Shown piece after piece: positions 43,406 through 53,183 of a stretch of DNA of 64,000 bases (the stretch's first letter is position 1; the number at the start of each line of letters is the position of its first letter). This DNA comes from Gracilibacillus salinarum. Lineage in GTDB: Bacteria; Bacillota; Bacilli; Bacillales; Amphibacillaceae. Under the pieces are notes generated by a model. The model saw only the letters and a program-made list of their open reading frames with translations, did no database searches and was not told the DNA's origin. Location of the stretch: contig NZ_CP095071.1 of NCBI RefSeq assembly GCF_022919575.1, positions 1 to 64,000 of the forward strand, written 5' to 3'. A program made the position numbers and the translations under genes.

Positions 43406-43622
43406 TTATAATATGGATTATGTTAAGTGCAACTGTATTGCAAAATGGTCATTTTGATATAGATTATCTGCTTATGTGGTTGGGTGGAGCGGTATTCCTG
43501 CATATAAAAAAATCTCAATATGGATGCTCGGCTAGCAATGGCTAGCATTACATAATCCATATTATAGGTAGTTATATAAAATTTAAATCAAATTGGACCA
43601 GACGGGTTATGCCCGGTTTTTC
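43406..43622 (+). repeat. Type-1 interspersed repeat, copy I (best-preserved short form)
   Basis: ATAATATGGATTATG (43408-43422) and CATAATCCATATTAT (43551-43565) form a perfect 15-bp terminal inverted repeat. Inside are the left flank CAAAATGGTCATTTTGATATAG, a 30-bp beta-unit remnant (GTGGTTGGGTGGAGCGGTAT) and GCTCGGCTAGCAATGGCTAGC. After the right end comes an AT-rich spacer and the terminator tail GGACCAGACGGGTTATGCCCGG + TTTTTC (43595-43622, in blocks). It spans most of the yqfL-dehydrogenase gap. Confidence 0.85.
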
Positions 43623-43772
43623 TTAACTTAATCTGTTTTATTTAGCTAATAAAACTAGATGATATAAGGTCATCTCCTATTGTTTCTAAGAGGGATCTTC
43701 TTAAACACATTTTTCGAATATTGAAATAACTCATGCTACAATTAAGATAAATTGCTACATTAGGAGGATCAT

Positions 43773-44747
43773 ATGAAGAAGAGAGTGTTAGTCACAGAGC
43801 CGATACCTGATAGTGTCAAACAATACTTACAAGAACAAGTTGAACTTGATTGCTGGAATAACAATGAACAAATGCCAAGAAAGCAATTGTTAAAAGAAAT
43901 TGGAAATTATCATGGGTTAATTACAGCCAAGGATAGAATAGACGATGAATTGTTAGAACAGGCAACGCAACTCGAAGCGGTCAGTAATATTTCTGTCGGT
44001 TATGACAATTTCGACGTCGAGGCGTTACAACGCCATCAAATGATCGCAACACATACTCCATATGTATTAGATGAAACAGTAGCAGATTTGATATTTGGCT
44101 TGATTTTAAGCAGTGCCCGCCGAATACCGGAATTAGACCAATATGTTAAACAAGGACAATGGAATCAATCTGTTGGGCAACCATTGTTTGGTCATAATGT
44201 ACACCACAAAAAACTAGGTATTATCGGGATGGGGCGCATAGGAGAAAAGGTTGCAAGAAGAGCTAAACTTGGCTTTGAGATGGATGTCAGTTACTATAAT
44301 CGATCTCGCAAGAAAGATGTTGAAGATGCATGGCAAATCGACTATCAATCGATGAATGAATTGCTGACAACGTCTGATTTTATTTTGCTTATGACACCAT
44401 TAACTGATGAAACCTATCACTTAATCGACAAAGAAGCTTTTGGCAAAATGAAAAGTAATTGTCATTTTATTAATGCCGCACGAGGGGCCGTCGTGGATGA
44501 ACGGGCCTTAATTGAAGCATTAGAGAATAAAGAAATTGCAGGAGCAGGACTAGATGTATTTGAACAGGAGCCCATTGATCCTGCTAATCCATTATTAAAA
44601 ATGGAGCAAGTAGTTACCTTACCTCACATAGGTTCTGCAACAGCAGAAACACGAGAGGAAATGAAATTTTTTGCTGCAAAAAACATGCTTCAAGCATTAA
44701 ATGGTGAAACACCCGAGGCAGTTATTAAAGAACTAGATCAATTATAA
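43773..44747 (+). CDS. D-isomer-specific 2-hydroxyacid dehydrogenase
   Basis: A 324-residue NAD(P)H-dependent dehydrogenase of the glyoxylate/hydroxypyruvate/2-ketogluconate reductase group. The Rossmann motif [16 protein letters not shown] lies near residue 148. The catalytic Arg is in [12 protein letters not shown], Glu in VFEQEP and His in LPHIGSAT. The ATG follows AGGAGGA. It is 13 bp upstream of an aldo/keto reductase gene, so the two form an operon, perhaps for reduction of sugar-derived carbonyls. The precise substrate is undetermined (YvcT/TkrA or GyaR). Confidence 0.88.
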   Translation: MKKRVLVTEPIPDSVKQYLQEQVELDCWNNNEQMPRKQLLKEIGNYHGLITAKDRIDDELLEQATQLEAVSNISVGYDNFDVEALQRHQMIATHTPYVLDETVADLIFGLILSSARRIPELDQYVKQGQWNQSVGQPLFGHNVHHKKLGIIGMGRIGEKVARRAKLGFEMDVSYYNRSRKKDVEDAWQIDYQSMNELLTTSDFILLMTPLTDETYHLIDKEAFGKMKSNCHFINAARGAVVDERALIEALENKEIAGAGLDVFEQEPIDPANPLLKMEQVVTLPHIGSATAETREEMKFFAAKNMLQALNGETPEAVIKELDQL

Positions 44748-44760
44748 TGGAGGTATTCTC

Positions 44761-45690
44761 ATGAAAAAAGTACAAATAGGTAAAACAGATTTACATGTGA
44801 ACCCTGTAGGACTTGGTACAAATGCTGTTGGCGGTCATAATCTTTATCCGAATTTGAATGAAGAGACAGGAAAAGACTTAATTAGAATGGCAATAGATCA
44901 GGGAATGAACTTTCTTGATACAGCCTATATATATGGATTAGGAAGATCGGAAGAATTAATTGGTGAAGTATTACAAGAGATAGGAAAAAGAAATGAAATG
45001 ATCGTTGCAACAAAAGGGAGCCATCGTTATGAAGGAGACGATATCGTAAACGATAATACACCTGCCTTCTTGCGAAAAACGGTAGAAGACAGCTTGAAAA
45101 GATTAAAAACTGACTATATTGATCTGTTTTACATTCATTTTCCTGATGAAGACACTCCGAAATATGAAGCGGTAGGCGCGTTGCAGGAATTGAAAGATCA
45201 AGGGAAGATCAGAGCGATTGGTGTTTCTAATTTTTCGATTAAACAACTGGAAGAAGCCAATCAAGACGGTTATGTCGATGTTTATCAGGGTGAATATAAT
45301 TTGATCAACCGAAAAGTGGAAGAGGATATATTCCCATTTGTTCAGGAAAATTCTATTTCATTTGTTCCGTATTTTCCATTGGCAGCAGGTTTGCTTGCAG
45401 GAAAATACACGAAAGATACACAATTTAACGACCTTAGACAAAATATGGAACAGTTTAAAGGGGAACGGTTTGAACGGGAATTGGCACGAGTGGATCAACT
45501 GAAAGAAATAGCCAGCAATAAAGGGGTAGACGTAGCACACCTTGTACTTGCGTGGTATTTAAACCATCCGGCAATTGACTCGATTATCCCCGGTGCAAAA
45601 AAAACTGATCAAGTAAAAGCAAATCTCAAAACATTAGACGTTGCATTAACAGACAAAGAATATGATGCAATTGACAATATATACCGGTAA
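44761..45690 (+). CDS. Aldo/keto reductase
   Basis: A 309-residue (beta/alpha)8-barrel NADPH-dependent oxidoreductase close to the YhdN/IolS group. The catalytic tetrad is visible: Asp and Tyr in [15 protein letters not shown], Lys in VATKGSH and His in [24 protein letters not shown] and the cofactor loop [15 protein letters not shown] are typical. The ATG follows TGGAGGT, 13 bp after the 2-hydroxyacid dehydrogenase stop. Substrate unknown. Confidence 0.88.
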   Translation: MKKVQIGKTDLHVNPVGLGTNAVGGHNLYPNLNEETGKDLIRMAIDQGMNFLDTAYIYGLGRSEELIGEVLQEIGKRNEMIVATKGSHRYEGDDIVNDNTPAFLRKTVEDSLKRLKTDYIDLFYIHFPDEDTPKYEAVGALQELKDQGKIRAIGVSNFSIKQLEEANQDGYVDVYQGEYNLINRKVEEDIFPFVQENSISFVPYFPLAAGLLAGKYTKDTQFNDLRQNMEQFKGERFERELARVDQLKEIASNKGVDVAHLVLAWYLNHPAIDSIIPGAKKTDQVKANLKTLDVALTDKEYDAIDNIYR

Positions 45691-45753
45691 AGCGTAAAAA
45701 AAACGAACAACCCGGAAATAGCTAGACGCCGTCCTAATTACAGAAAATACGCA

Positions 45754-46380
45754 GTAGAAGTATACTGCGCAGTAATGACAATTTAGCGATGTTGGTTCTC
45801 CACCTAACTAGCGTAGAGAACATTTTGAAATGGAGTAAGTGCTACTATACCGCTCCGTCCAACCACTCCGCGTCCTGCGGGGCACGGCTGGAGCTAACTT
45901 TGTGAAGAAGAGCATTTCACAAAGTGGATCTCCAGCACCTGCACAATCCCGCGGGAGTCTCCGTGGTTGGCCTACGCTAGGTTTTGTGCTCTACAACGGA
46001 TACCTGAGCTAGTATATAGAGTGCTATCCTCCAGTTTTTCTTTTTTATTTTTACGATAGATGATGCATAGCGCCACTGCTTTTAGCTGTTCCAATCGTTG
46101 TATCACTTCCTCTAAGCGTAGGAAATAGGCGGAGACTCCAGTGGAATCAGCGCGAGCTGAAGATCCACTTCATTTGTGCCTGTGTCTGCAAGTATCGCTT
46201 CGAAGTGGGCTTCCTCGGCACAAGGCAGCTCAGATGCTGTTCTCAAGTAGTAGCCTAGCTGAAGCCGTGCCCACAGGACGCGGAGCATATTTCCGAGCAT
46301 TGCCACACACAATAAACATTCAAAATACTAAATGAATATACCGCTCTATTACATCATTTTACTGTGCATTATATCCCTAC
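45754..46380 (+). repeat. Type-2 interspersed repeat, copy J (full length, inverted interior)
   Basis: Ends TATACTGCGCAGTAA (about 45761-45775) and TTTACTGTGCATTATATCC (about 46358-46376) are inverted repeats. The interior is reversed relative to D, F and K: beta unit first (about 45846-45985; short apical hairpin CTTTGTGAA/TTCACAAAG, 45898-45924), linker, then alpha unit with the long insert (about 46100-46300). A decayed type-1 right end (AACATAACTCTAATATT, about 46399-46415) follows outside. Open frames inside are not genes. Confidence 0.85.
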
Positions 46381-46481
46381 AGCACAATAGAAAGTCTTAA
46401 CATAACTCTAATATTGTTTAGAGCTGTTCGGGCTTTTTCAAAAAGCTGTAGAAAATAGTGTAATGCTAAATGTGTCAATAT

Positions 46482-46523
46482 AATAACAGGACTGGGTGTG
46501 TTACCCGGTCCTGTTATTATTGC
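46482..46523. terminator. Long hairpin after the ugp operon / tail of repeat J
   Basis: ATAATAACAGGACTGGGT pairs with ACCCGGTCCTGTTATTAT (18 bp, one G-U). The core matches the terminator tail of type-1 repeats (GGACYGGG...). It lies about 50 bp past the ugpB stop and could end ugp transcripts, although no T run follows. Confidence 0.55.
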
Positions 46524-46569
46524 GAACTTAATCATGCGTAGTCACTCCATACAAGTCGAAAGATATCAT

Positions 46570-47961
46570 TTACTGATTGGCGCGGTTTGCCTGTTCGATT
46601 ACACGGTTTGTTTCTTCTGCTGCTTTATCTAACGCTTCTTTCGGATTTGTCCCTTGTATTACATTTTCCATAGCGGTAACTACTTGTTGTCTTGCCTCTG
46701 GAAAGACTGAAATTAATGCACCTTGTGTGGCGACGGATGGCTTCGTTTCTTGTAATTGATCTACCGTTACTTTTAACTGTGGAAATTCTGACCATTTTTC
46801 TTTAACCATTTCCTCTTCATATGCAGCAGGATTAATAGCGAAGTAACCTGTATCTAAATGCCATTTTGCCTGACTTTCGGGAGTTTGCAAGAATTTCATG
46901 AATTCCCATGCTGCTTTTTGTTTTTTCTCATCGATACTGTTTGTCATCCAAAGGGAAGCACCACCGATGATAACGCCATTACGTTCCGCTGCTTCTGAGT
47001 AGGGAATATATGCTACTCCAACATCGAATGGTGCATTCTCCACAGTAGCTGACACCCCTGCAGAGGAATCTAAATACATTGCAGTTTTGCCAGTTTGGAA
47101 AGCTGCTCGAATATCATCCCAATTAGAACCAAAATTTCCATACGTGCCCGCTTGATTCATATCATCTATTAATTGAAAGACCCGCTGTCCTTCTTCTCCA
47201 TTAAATACCGCTTCTGTTGCAGGTTCTGCTCGACCATTCTCGTTATTTACAAACAGTCCACCTTGAGTGGCAATTAGCTCCTCGATAAACCAGCCATAAT
47301 TAAGAATAGAAAAACCATATCGCTCTGTATTTTCTCCATTTTTGACCGTCAAAGCTTCTGCCGCTTTTTTAATTTCTGCAAATGTTTGTGGTGGATTCTC
47401 AGGGTCTAATCCAGCTTCTTTGAATGCATCTTTATTATAAAGCATGACTGGAGTGGAAGAGTTAAAAGGCATCGAATATAATTGATCATCCACTGTATAG
47501 TAATTTAATATGTTTTTTTCTAACTGATTAATATCATAGTCTTCTTCATCAATAAACGATTGAACAGGTTCGATGAATCCGCTGTCTATCATATATTTCG
47601 TTCCAACCTCAAAGGTTTGAATAATAGCGGGAGCATCTTCAGTTCCACCAACACTTCTGAATTTCGTTAAAGCTTCTTCATACGATCCTTGAAACTCAGG
47701 GGTAATCGTATACTTATCCTGTGAATGGTTAAAATTGTCTGCAATTGCCTCGATTGATTCCTGTCCGCCACCAGACATGGCATGCCAGAAAACAGCTTCC
47801 ACTTTTTCCTCTGTGTTTTCTTCTGTTTCCGTATCAGCGGTGTTTGCGGTTTGCTCTTCTGATGATTCATCTGCTGGTTCTTCTCCGTTAGCCTGATTGG
47901 AACAGGCAGTAACAAAAATAAGGATGAGCATCATAAGTAAGAATAATAGATTTTTTTTCAT
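46570..47961 (-). CDS. ugpB: ABC importer substrate-binding lipoprotein, UgpB-like
   Basis: A 463-residue extracytoplasmic solute-binding protein. The lipobox FVTAC (Cys20) is followed by an acidic Glu/Thr-rich linker (about 24-52). The mature domain resembles E. coli UgpB closely: EAVFWHAMSGGGQESIEAIA, AIIQTFEVGTKYMIDSG, MPFNSSTPVMLYNKDAFKEA, GLDPENPPQTF and IIGGASLWMTNS. UgpB binds sn-glycerol-3-phosphate and glycerophosphodiesters. Last gene of ugpC-A-E-B. Specificity is inferred from this similarity. Confidence 0.87.
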   Translation of the reverse strand: MKKNLLFLLMMLILIFVTACSNQANGEEPADESSEEQTANTADTETEENTEEKVEAVFWHAMSGGGQESIEAIADNFNHSQDKYTITPEFQGSYEEALTKFRSVGGTEDAPAIIQTFEVGTKYMIDSGFIEPVQSFIDEEDYDINQLEKNILNYYTVDDQLYSMPFNSSTPVMLYNKDAFKEAGLDPENPPQTFAEIKKAAEALTVKNGENTERYGFSILNYGWFIEELIATQGGLFVNNENGRAEPATEAVFNGEEGQRVFQLIDDMNQAGTYGNFGSNWDDIRAAFQTGKTAMYLDSSAGVSATVENAPFDVGVAYIPYSEAAERNGVIIGGASLWMTNSIDEKKQKAAWEFMKFLQTPESQAKWHLDTGYFAINPAAYEEEMVKEKWSEFPQLKVTVDQLQETKPSVATQGALISVFPEARQQVVTAMENVIQGTNPKEALDKAAEETNRVIEQANRANQ

Positions 47962-47979
47962 ATTAAACTTCCCCCTTTA

Positions 47980-48792
47980 TTATTTTATAGCTCCTTGTGC
48001 TAGACCTTTCTGCAATTGTTTCTGTCCGACAAATAACAAAATTAGTGTAGGAATTATAACAATAATAACGCCAGCCATCACCACCCCCCAATCAGTCGCC
48101 ATTTCCTGTGTTTGCAGTTGCTTTAAACCAATTTGTACCGTTCTGACCTCATCATTATTAGTGACGAGCAATGGCCATAAGTACATATTCCAAGTGGTAA
48201 GAAATCCGTAAGTACCCAACGTAACAAAAGAAGTTCGACTATACGGTATGACAACTTTATAGAAGAATCTAAATGACCGTAATCCGGCAATGTCGCTTGC
48301 TTCTTTTAACTCTTTAGGGATGATAAGAAAGTGTTGTCTAAGAAGAAAGGTACCAAATGCGATCGCGAAAAAGGGGATAGTTAATCCTTCGTAGCGATTC
48401 ATCCAGCCAAAATGCTGGATCGTTAAAAAATTTGGTATCATTGTCGCTTCCCAAGGGATCATCATCGTCGAGATAAACAGAAAGAAAACAACAGATCTCC
48501 CTTTGAATGGAATAAAAACAAACGCAAAAGCTGCCGATGCACTAACTGCTAGCTGACCTAGTGTCACAACGGTTGAAATAAAGAAACTGTTCCACAGATA
48601 ATGTGCCAGCGGCAAACTTTCGAATGCTTTCTGATAATTTTCAAAATGAAAGGATTGTGGCCAAATATTGCCTTGCAAAAGCTCAGAACCGGACATAAAG
48701 CTAATCAAAAAAGCATACAGAATTGGAAAAAATAGTAGAATGCTTGATATCAATAATAAAAAGTAAGTGACGATTGTTTGAGGACGGTTCAT
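47980..48792 (-). CDS. ugpE: ABC importer permease, UgpE-like
   Basis: A 270-residue inner-membrane permease with six spans. The coupling-helix EAA motif reads EASDIAGLRSFRFFYKVVIPYSRTS (split). PWEATMIPNFLTIQHFGWMNRYEGL is typical of the MalG/UgpE group. Its start overlaps the ugpA stop by 4 bp (ATGA), indicating translational coupling. Confidence 0.88.
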   Translation of the reverse strand: MNRPQTIVTYFLLLISSILLFFPILYAFLISFMSGSELLQGNIWPQSFHFENYQKAFESLPLAHYLWNSFFISTVVTLGQLAVSASAAFAFVFIPFKGRSVVFFLFISTMMIPWEATMIPNFLTIQHFGWMNRYEGLTIPFFAIAFGTFLLRQHFLIIPKELKEASDIAGLRSFRFFYKVVIPYSRTSFVTLGTYGFLTTWNMYLWPLLVTNNDEVRTVQIGLKQLQTQEMATDWGVVMAGVIIVIIPTLILLFVGQKQLQKGLAQGAIK

Positions 48793-49715
48793 TGATAATG
48801 GACCTTCCTTTCTCCGAATTTAAATTGTAAGACCGTTACAATTAAGATACATAAGAATAGAAAGATAGATTGAGCGCTAGCTGTTCCGAATTGATAATTG
48901 ACAAAAGCTTCTCGATAAATGGAATAGACAATTAGATTAGTAGATTCTGAAGGTCCACCTTGGGTCAAAATATCAACCTGTCCAAAAGTTTGAAAGGCAT
49001 TTATTAAGGACACTGTAACGACGAAAAAAAGGGTAGGTGACAACATAGGGATCGTAATTCTGCGCAGCTGATAGAAGTAACCGGCTCCTGCAATTCTCGC
49101 GCTTTCATATATATGATCATCAATATTTTGCAAACCACCTAGTAAGACTAAGAAAGAAAAACCAATATTCATCCAGATTGTGGTGATGGAAACCGATACA
49201 AGAGCCCAATCAGGATTTAATAACCATTCCACTGATTGTCCACCAACTGCTGTGATAACTTGATTAAGAATTCCCATGCTAGGGTGAAAAATAAAGAGCC
49301 AGACAACAGCCGATGCAGCAACCGATATCCCCATCGTGGATGCGAATATGGTTCGGAAAAATCCAATACCTTTTAACTTTTCGTTCGTTAGTAAAGCTAG
49401 AAACAAAGAGAGCAAAACACCTATAGGGACCGTATACAATACAAATAACAAAGTAGCTATTATACTTTTGTGAAAGCTCTCAGCTTGTAAAATGTATTGA
49501 TAGTTTTCGAGACCGACAAACACATTGGCCAGACCTTGCCGATCGGTTAGGAAGAAGCTTAAATAGAATGTTTTAGCCAATGGATAAAATAGGAATATAC
49601 TGAATAAAATAATGGAAGGTAACAAATACCAGATAGCACTTCGCCAGTATATCAATCTTTTTTTTGTGAATGCTGTTGGGACAGTTGCCGTATGCATTTC
49701 CGCTGAATCCTTCAT
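48789..49715 (-). CDS. ugpA: ABC importer permease, UgpA-like
   Basis: A 308-residue permease of the MalF/UgpA group with six main spans. Signatures are WYLLPSIILFSIFLFYPLAKTFYLSF at the N-terminus and the EAA loop ESARIAGAGYFYQLRRITIPMLSP, followed by FQTFGQVDILTQGGPSESTNLIVY. Overlaps both neighbours by 4 bp. Pairs with UgpE to form the channel. Confidence 0.88.
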   Translation of the reverse strand: MKDSAEMHTATVPTAFTKKRLIYWRSAIWYLLPSIILFSIFLFYPLAKTFYLSFFLTDRQGLANVFVGLENYQYILQAESFHKSIIATLLFVLYTVPIGVLLSLFLALLTNEKLKGIGFFRTIFASTMGISVAASAVVWLFIFHPSMGILNQVITAVGGQSVEWLLNPDWALVSVSITTIWMNIGFSFLVLLGGLQNIDDHIYESARIAGAGYFYQLRRITIPMLSPTLFFVVTVSLINAFQTFGQVDILTQGGPSESTNLIVYSIYREAFVNYQFGTASAQSIFLFLCILIVTVLQFKFGERKVHYQ

Positions 49716-50842
49716 ACAATTTCCTCACTTACAACCTGATGATCCACCGTTTCAGGTTTATTGATGAGTTGACCAGTTATTTGGTCATAAATACATACAG
49801 ACTGACTGTCAAGGGCTAATGTCAAAGACTGACCGATTTGGAGGTCCCATTGTCCGTACCATTTGGCGTACCACGTTTCATTGTGCCAGTTAAACTTAAG
49901 TAACGTTTCCGTGCCAAGAATTTCGTAATGATCAATTGTAATGGTAATTGGAAGGCAATGTGATGATGTTTCGTCATAACGTGTTAATTGTTCAGGTCTT
50001 ATGCCCACGATGACTTTGTTAGATGTTGTGTTTAGCGTTTGTGAAGGATCGAATGGTAATTCTGTTTGGCCACTGATGTGGATACGTGAGGCAGAAATAT
50101 CTAAGGTGCCGTTAATCATATTCATGGGCGGAGAACCGATAAATTTCGCAACAAAAGGATTTGCGGGTGTATTATACACGTCAATCGGTCTTCCTATTTG
50201 TTGAATCGCTCCTTCATTTAATACCATAATACGATCGCCCATCGTCATCGCTTCTATTTGATCATGGGTAACATAAATTAACGTCATTCCAAGTTTCCTT
50301 TGTAGTTCTTTAATCTCTGCTCGCATAAAAGCTCTCAATTTTGCATCCAAATTGGATAGAGGCTCGTCCATCAGACAAATGGGGGAGTTCGTAATGATTG
50401 CTCTCGCTAATGCAACGCGCTGTCGTTGACCACCGGATAAATGTCTTGGTTTTCTTTTTAGAAAATCGGTTAAGCCTAACATTTCTGCTATTTCATCACA
50501 TTTTTCTTTTCGCTGTTTTTTGCGTATTTTTTTTACATCAAGTCCGAATGTAATATTATCAGCTACTGTCATATGCGGATATAGAGCATAGTTTTGAAAT
50601 ACCATAGATAGTTCCCTTTTGCTTGGTGGTAAATGATCGGCGCGTTTTCCATCAATAAGGAGGGAGCCAGCACTTAATTCTTCTAGTCCTGCGATTATAC
50701 GTAACAGCGTACTTTTACCACAGCCTGAAGGTCCGACTAATACAAAGAATTCACCAGGTTCGATAGTAACATTTACGTCATTGACAACTAGTTGTTTGTT
50801 ATCATAGCTCTTGTCCACATGGTTTAATTCGACGGCATACAT
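49712..50842 (-). CDS. ugpC: ABC importer ATPase, UgpC/MsmK-like
   Basis: A 376-residue ATPase of the CUT1 carbohydrate uptake family. Walker A is VGPSGCGKSTLL (near residue 37), signature LSGGQRQRVALARA, Walker B ICLMDEPLSNLDAKLR, H-loop YVTHDQIEAMTMGD, and there is a C-terminal TOBE regulatory domain (GIRPEQLTRYDE). ATG 50842 is chosen because AAAAGGAG lies 7 nt upstream; the upstream in-frame codons to 50863 cover that site. First gene of ugpC-A-E-B, an unusual ATPase-first order. Confidence 0.88.
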   Translation of the reverse strand: MYAVELNHVDKSYDNKQLVVNDVNVTIEPGEFFVLVGPSGCGKSTLLRIIAGLEELSAGSLLIDGKRADHLPPSKRELSMVFQNYALYPHMTVADNITFGLDVKKIRKKQRKEKCDEIAEMLGLTDFLKRKPRHLSGGQRQRVALARAIITNSPICLMDEPLSNLDAKLRAFMRAEIKELQRKLGMTLIYVTHDQIEAMTMGDRIMVLNEGAIQQIGRPIDVYNTPANPFVAKFIGSPPMNMINGTLDISASRIHISGQTELPFDPSQTLNTTSNKVIVGIRPEQLTRYDETSSHCLPITITIDHYEILGTETLLKFNWHNETWYAKWYGQWDLQIGQSLTLALDSQSVCIYDQITGQLINKPETVDHQVVSEEIV

Positions 50843-51069
50843 ATACATTCTCCTTTTAAACATTGCTAGACTAGTATTCTATCGCCGATTATAATGGGAA
50901 AGTGTGAAGCTGGTATAAAGCTGCCGTTAAATAAAATATACAATTTTTAACAAAGTTTTACATTATTCATGAAAAAACAAAAAAATACTTTCATAATAAG
51001 AAAAATATTGTATGATAGTAATGGTGAAGAACACAACGAAAAAATTGTATTTTATAATGAGGTGTAAGA

Positions 51070-51297
51070 ATGGATATGATCAGAGAATCAATGGCACTCC
51101 CTGTAGATAATTTCTTGGGAATGCTTATATATGCTGTCATTTATATGGTGGTAGCCGGACTTATCAGTGGATTATCCTTAACATTTATTCCAAATCGATT
51201 TCCATATGCAGTAAAGAGTTTAATCGTTTTCATTGCAATCGTCATAAGTTTGTTAATCTGGTGGCAAGTTATATTAAGTCCTGCGCTTGAAATATAG
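51070..51297 (+). CDS. Small membrane protein (75 aa), unknown
   Basis: A 75-residue protein with two hydrophobic spans: residues about 17-38 (GMLIYAVIYMVVAGLISGLSL) and 48-70 (AVKSLIVFIAIVISLLIWW). The ATG follows TGAGGTG at good distance. TATGAT lies about 60 bp upstream as a possible -10. No family recognised. Divergent from the ugp operon and followed by a terminator. Confidence 0.65.
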   Translation: MDMIRESMALPVDNFLGMLIYAVIYMVVAGLISGLSLTFIPNRFPYAVKSLIVFIAIVISLLIWWQVILSPALEI

Positions 51298-51393
51298 TGA
51301 AAGTGAGCCATAGCAGAGTATGTATACAAGTACCTGCACGTCCTGCAAGATGCCCTGGACTAATGATAAAGTTTTATAACTGACCGCACAGGA

Positions 51394-51450
51394 AATAAGC
51401 CGAACATTGCACGAATCTTGTTAAGATTTGTGTCATGTTCGGCTTTTAAT
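51394..51450. terminator. Bidirectional terminator with the GCCGAACAT stem
   Basis: AAGCCGAACAT and ATGTTCGGCTT enclose an inner stem AATCTT/AAGATT, with T residues after. The outer stem is identical to that of the terminator at 35323-35384. Confidence 0.8.
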
Positions 51451-51542
51451 TTAGCAGAGAAACTTTTGCTCTGCTCATTGTTTCGTTAACTGTGATGTTG
51501 GACCATACTGCTAAAATCGAACTACATAGATTTTCGCGTTGC

Positions 51543-52988
51543 TTAAAACGTTGCTACGTTCTCTGTTTTTGGTTTCTTGATAGTTTCAGTTGTCGTTTCT
51601 TTCACTGGTTCTTCAAGGAAGAACATACAGATAAAGCAAATGACTGCGGACAAACCGATTAGGATAAAAAATAGGCTTGGGCTTACCATGCTGAAAATGG
51701 TCAAAAATACAACCGAGCCAATATTTCCATATGCACCAACCATACCGGATATTTGACCAGTTACTGACTTTTTAATCGTTGGTACCATGGCAAACACAGC
51801 ACCTTCACCGGCTTGGACAAAGAACGAACACCCCATTGTCACGATAACTGCAACCCAAATTGGCCAGCTGGAACCAATCAGTGCCATGCCCATATAGCCT
51901 ATTGCTAATCCTCCGATAAAGATCATCAAAGATTTTTTGCGGCCAAATTTGTCACTGAACCAGCCGCCACTTGGACGTGACATTAGGTTCATGAACGCAA
52001 AACTTCCTGCGATAAGACCGGCTTGTGCTACGCCTAATGAAAAAGTTTCTTCGAAAAATAAAGGTAGCATCGATACAACTGCGAGCTCGGAGCCAAATGT
52101 ACAAAAATAAGCAAAGTTAAGAATGGCGACTTGTTTGAAGGAATATTTTTCTTTCTCTGGTACTCCTTGTTCCAAATGCTCTTTATTCACAGTCCAAATT
52201 TTTGATAAATTGTAGAAAAATAAAGCTACTAGTGCCGCGATAATGATGATCATCACCTGTAAACTAATAAAATCCAAATTCCATAAACGATAACTTTGAA
52301 AAATTAAGATACCAAACAGAGGAATGCTCATACACATAAGTCCAGCTAAATCGCGATAACTGGTTACTTCTAATGCGCCGCTCTTTTTCGGTTTGCGATA
52401 TGTGACCCCTTCAGGTGTATCCTCGACAATTCTTAGGAACAAAAAGCCATAGATTAAACTGATAATTCCAGTAAGAGCAATTGCATATCTCCAGCCATCT
52501 TCTCCTCCGAATAACAATGCCAGTGCTGGTAAGGTCATCGATGCTGCGGCAGAACCAAAGTTCCCCCAACCGCCATAAATACCTTCTGCAAATCCGACGC
52601 TTTTAGTTGAAAACCATTCTGATACCAAACGTATCCCAATGACAAATCCTGCACCAATCAATGCTAAGAAAATTCGTGAAATCATCAGCTGTGTAAAACT
52701 GGTGGATAGGGCAAAGGCGAAACAGGGAATACTTAAGATGATCAGTAAACTTGAAAATACTCGTTTAGGACCAAAACGGTCGACGAACATGCCAATTAAA
52801 TAACGTGCGGGAATAGTTAAGGTGACGTTCGCTACGGTAAGTAATGCCACCTCATCATTTGTTAAGCCAAATTGCTGCTTCAATGTAGACATAAATGGGG
52901 CCATATTAAACCAAACGACGAAAGTAATAAAGAATGCAAGTGTAGTAAAGCCTAGTGTTTTAATGTTTCCTTGATATCCTGTTTTCAC
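51543..52988 (-). CDS. NarK-family nitrate/nitrite transporter (first copy)
   Basis: A 481-residue MFS nitrate/nitrite porter with twelve spans. FVVWFNMAPF (TM1), the loop GMFVDRFGPKRVF, ISRIFLALIGAGFVIGIRLVSEWF (nitrate signature region in TM4-5) and GGWGNFGSAAASM (TM5 glycine-rich nitrate motif) are visible. GMVGAYGNIGSVVFL is the second nitrate signature in TM11. The GTG start at 52988 follows AGGAGG. A TnrA/GlnR box lies 120 bp upstream. It is close in sequence to the next gene, a tandem duplicate. Likely uptake for the adjacent assimilatory nitrate reductase. Confidence 0.9.
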   Translation of the reverse strand: MKTGYQGNIKTLGFTTLAFFITFVVWFNMAPFMSTLKQQFGLTNDEVALLTVANVTLTIPARYLIGMFVDRFGPKRVFSSLLIILSIPCFAFALSTSFTQLMISRIFLALIGAGFVIGIRLVSEWFSTKSVGFAEGIYGGWGNFGSAAASMTLPALALLFGGEDGWRYAIALTGIISLIYGFLFLRIVEDTPEGVTYRKPKKSGALEVTSYRDLAGLMCMSIPLFGILIFQSYRLWNLDFISLQVMIIIIAALVALFFYNLSKIWTVNKEHLEQGVPEKEKYSFKQVAILNFAYFCTFGSELAVVSMLPLFFEETFSLGVAQAGLIAGSFAFMNLMSRPSGGWFSDKFGRKKSLMIFIGGLAIGYMGMALIGSSWPIWVAVIVTMGCSFFVQAGEGAVFAMVPTIKKSVTGQISGMVGAYGNIGSVVFLTIFSMVSPSLFFILIGLSAVICFICMFFLEEPVKETTTETIKKPKTENVATF

Positions 52989-53108
52989 TAAGATAACCTC
53001 CTATGGTTTGTTATGGTTTCATTATAAGAGACTGGAAGTAATAAACAATCAAGTCGTAAAGTAATCTAACACGGAAATATCATTATTATCATATTTTTTC
53101 AAAATAAT

Positions 53109-53125
53109 TGTTAGAAAATATAACA
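53109..53125. promoter_or_regulatory. TnrA/GlnR box upstream of the first narK-like gene
   Basis: TGTTAGAAAATATAACA matches the nitrogen-control box TGTNANAWWWWNTNACA at every defined position, 121 bp before the transporter start. Confidence 0.8.
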
Positions 53126-53183
53126 AACAAACAAACACAAATAAGCCTCTGGCAGAAAAACAGCAGAGACATACTTGCCACAA

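Noticed and set aside
45691..46569. Hidden gene between the aldo/keto reductase and ugpB
   Set aside because: The stretch is accounted for by repeat J, a decayed type-1 end and a long hairpin; no frame has coding character.
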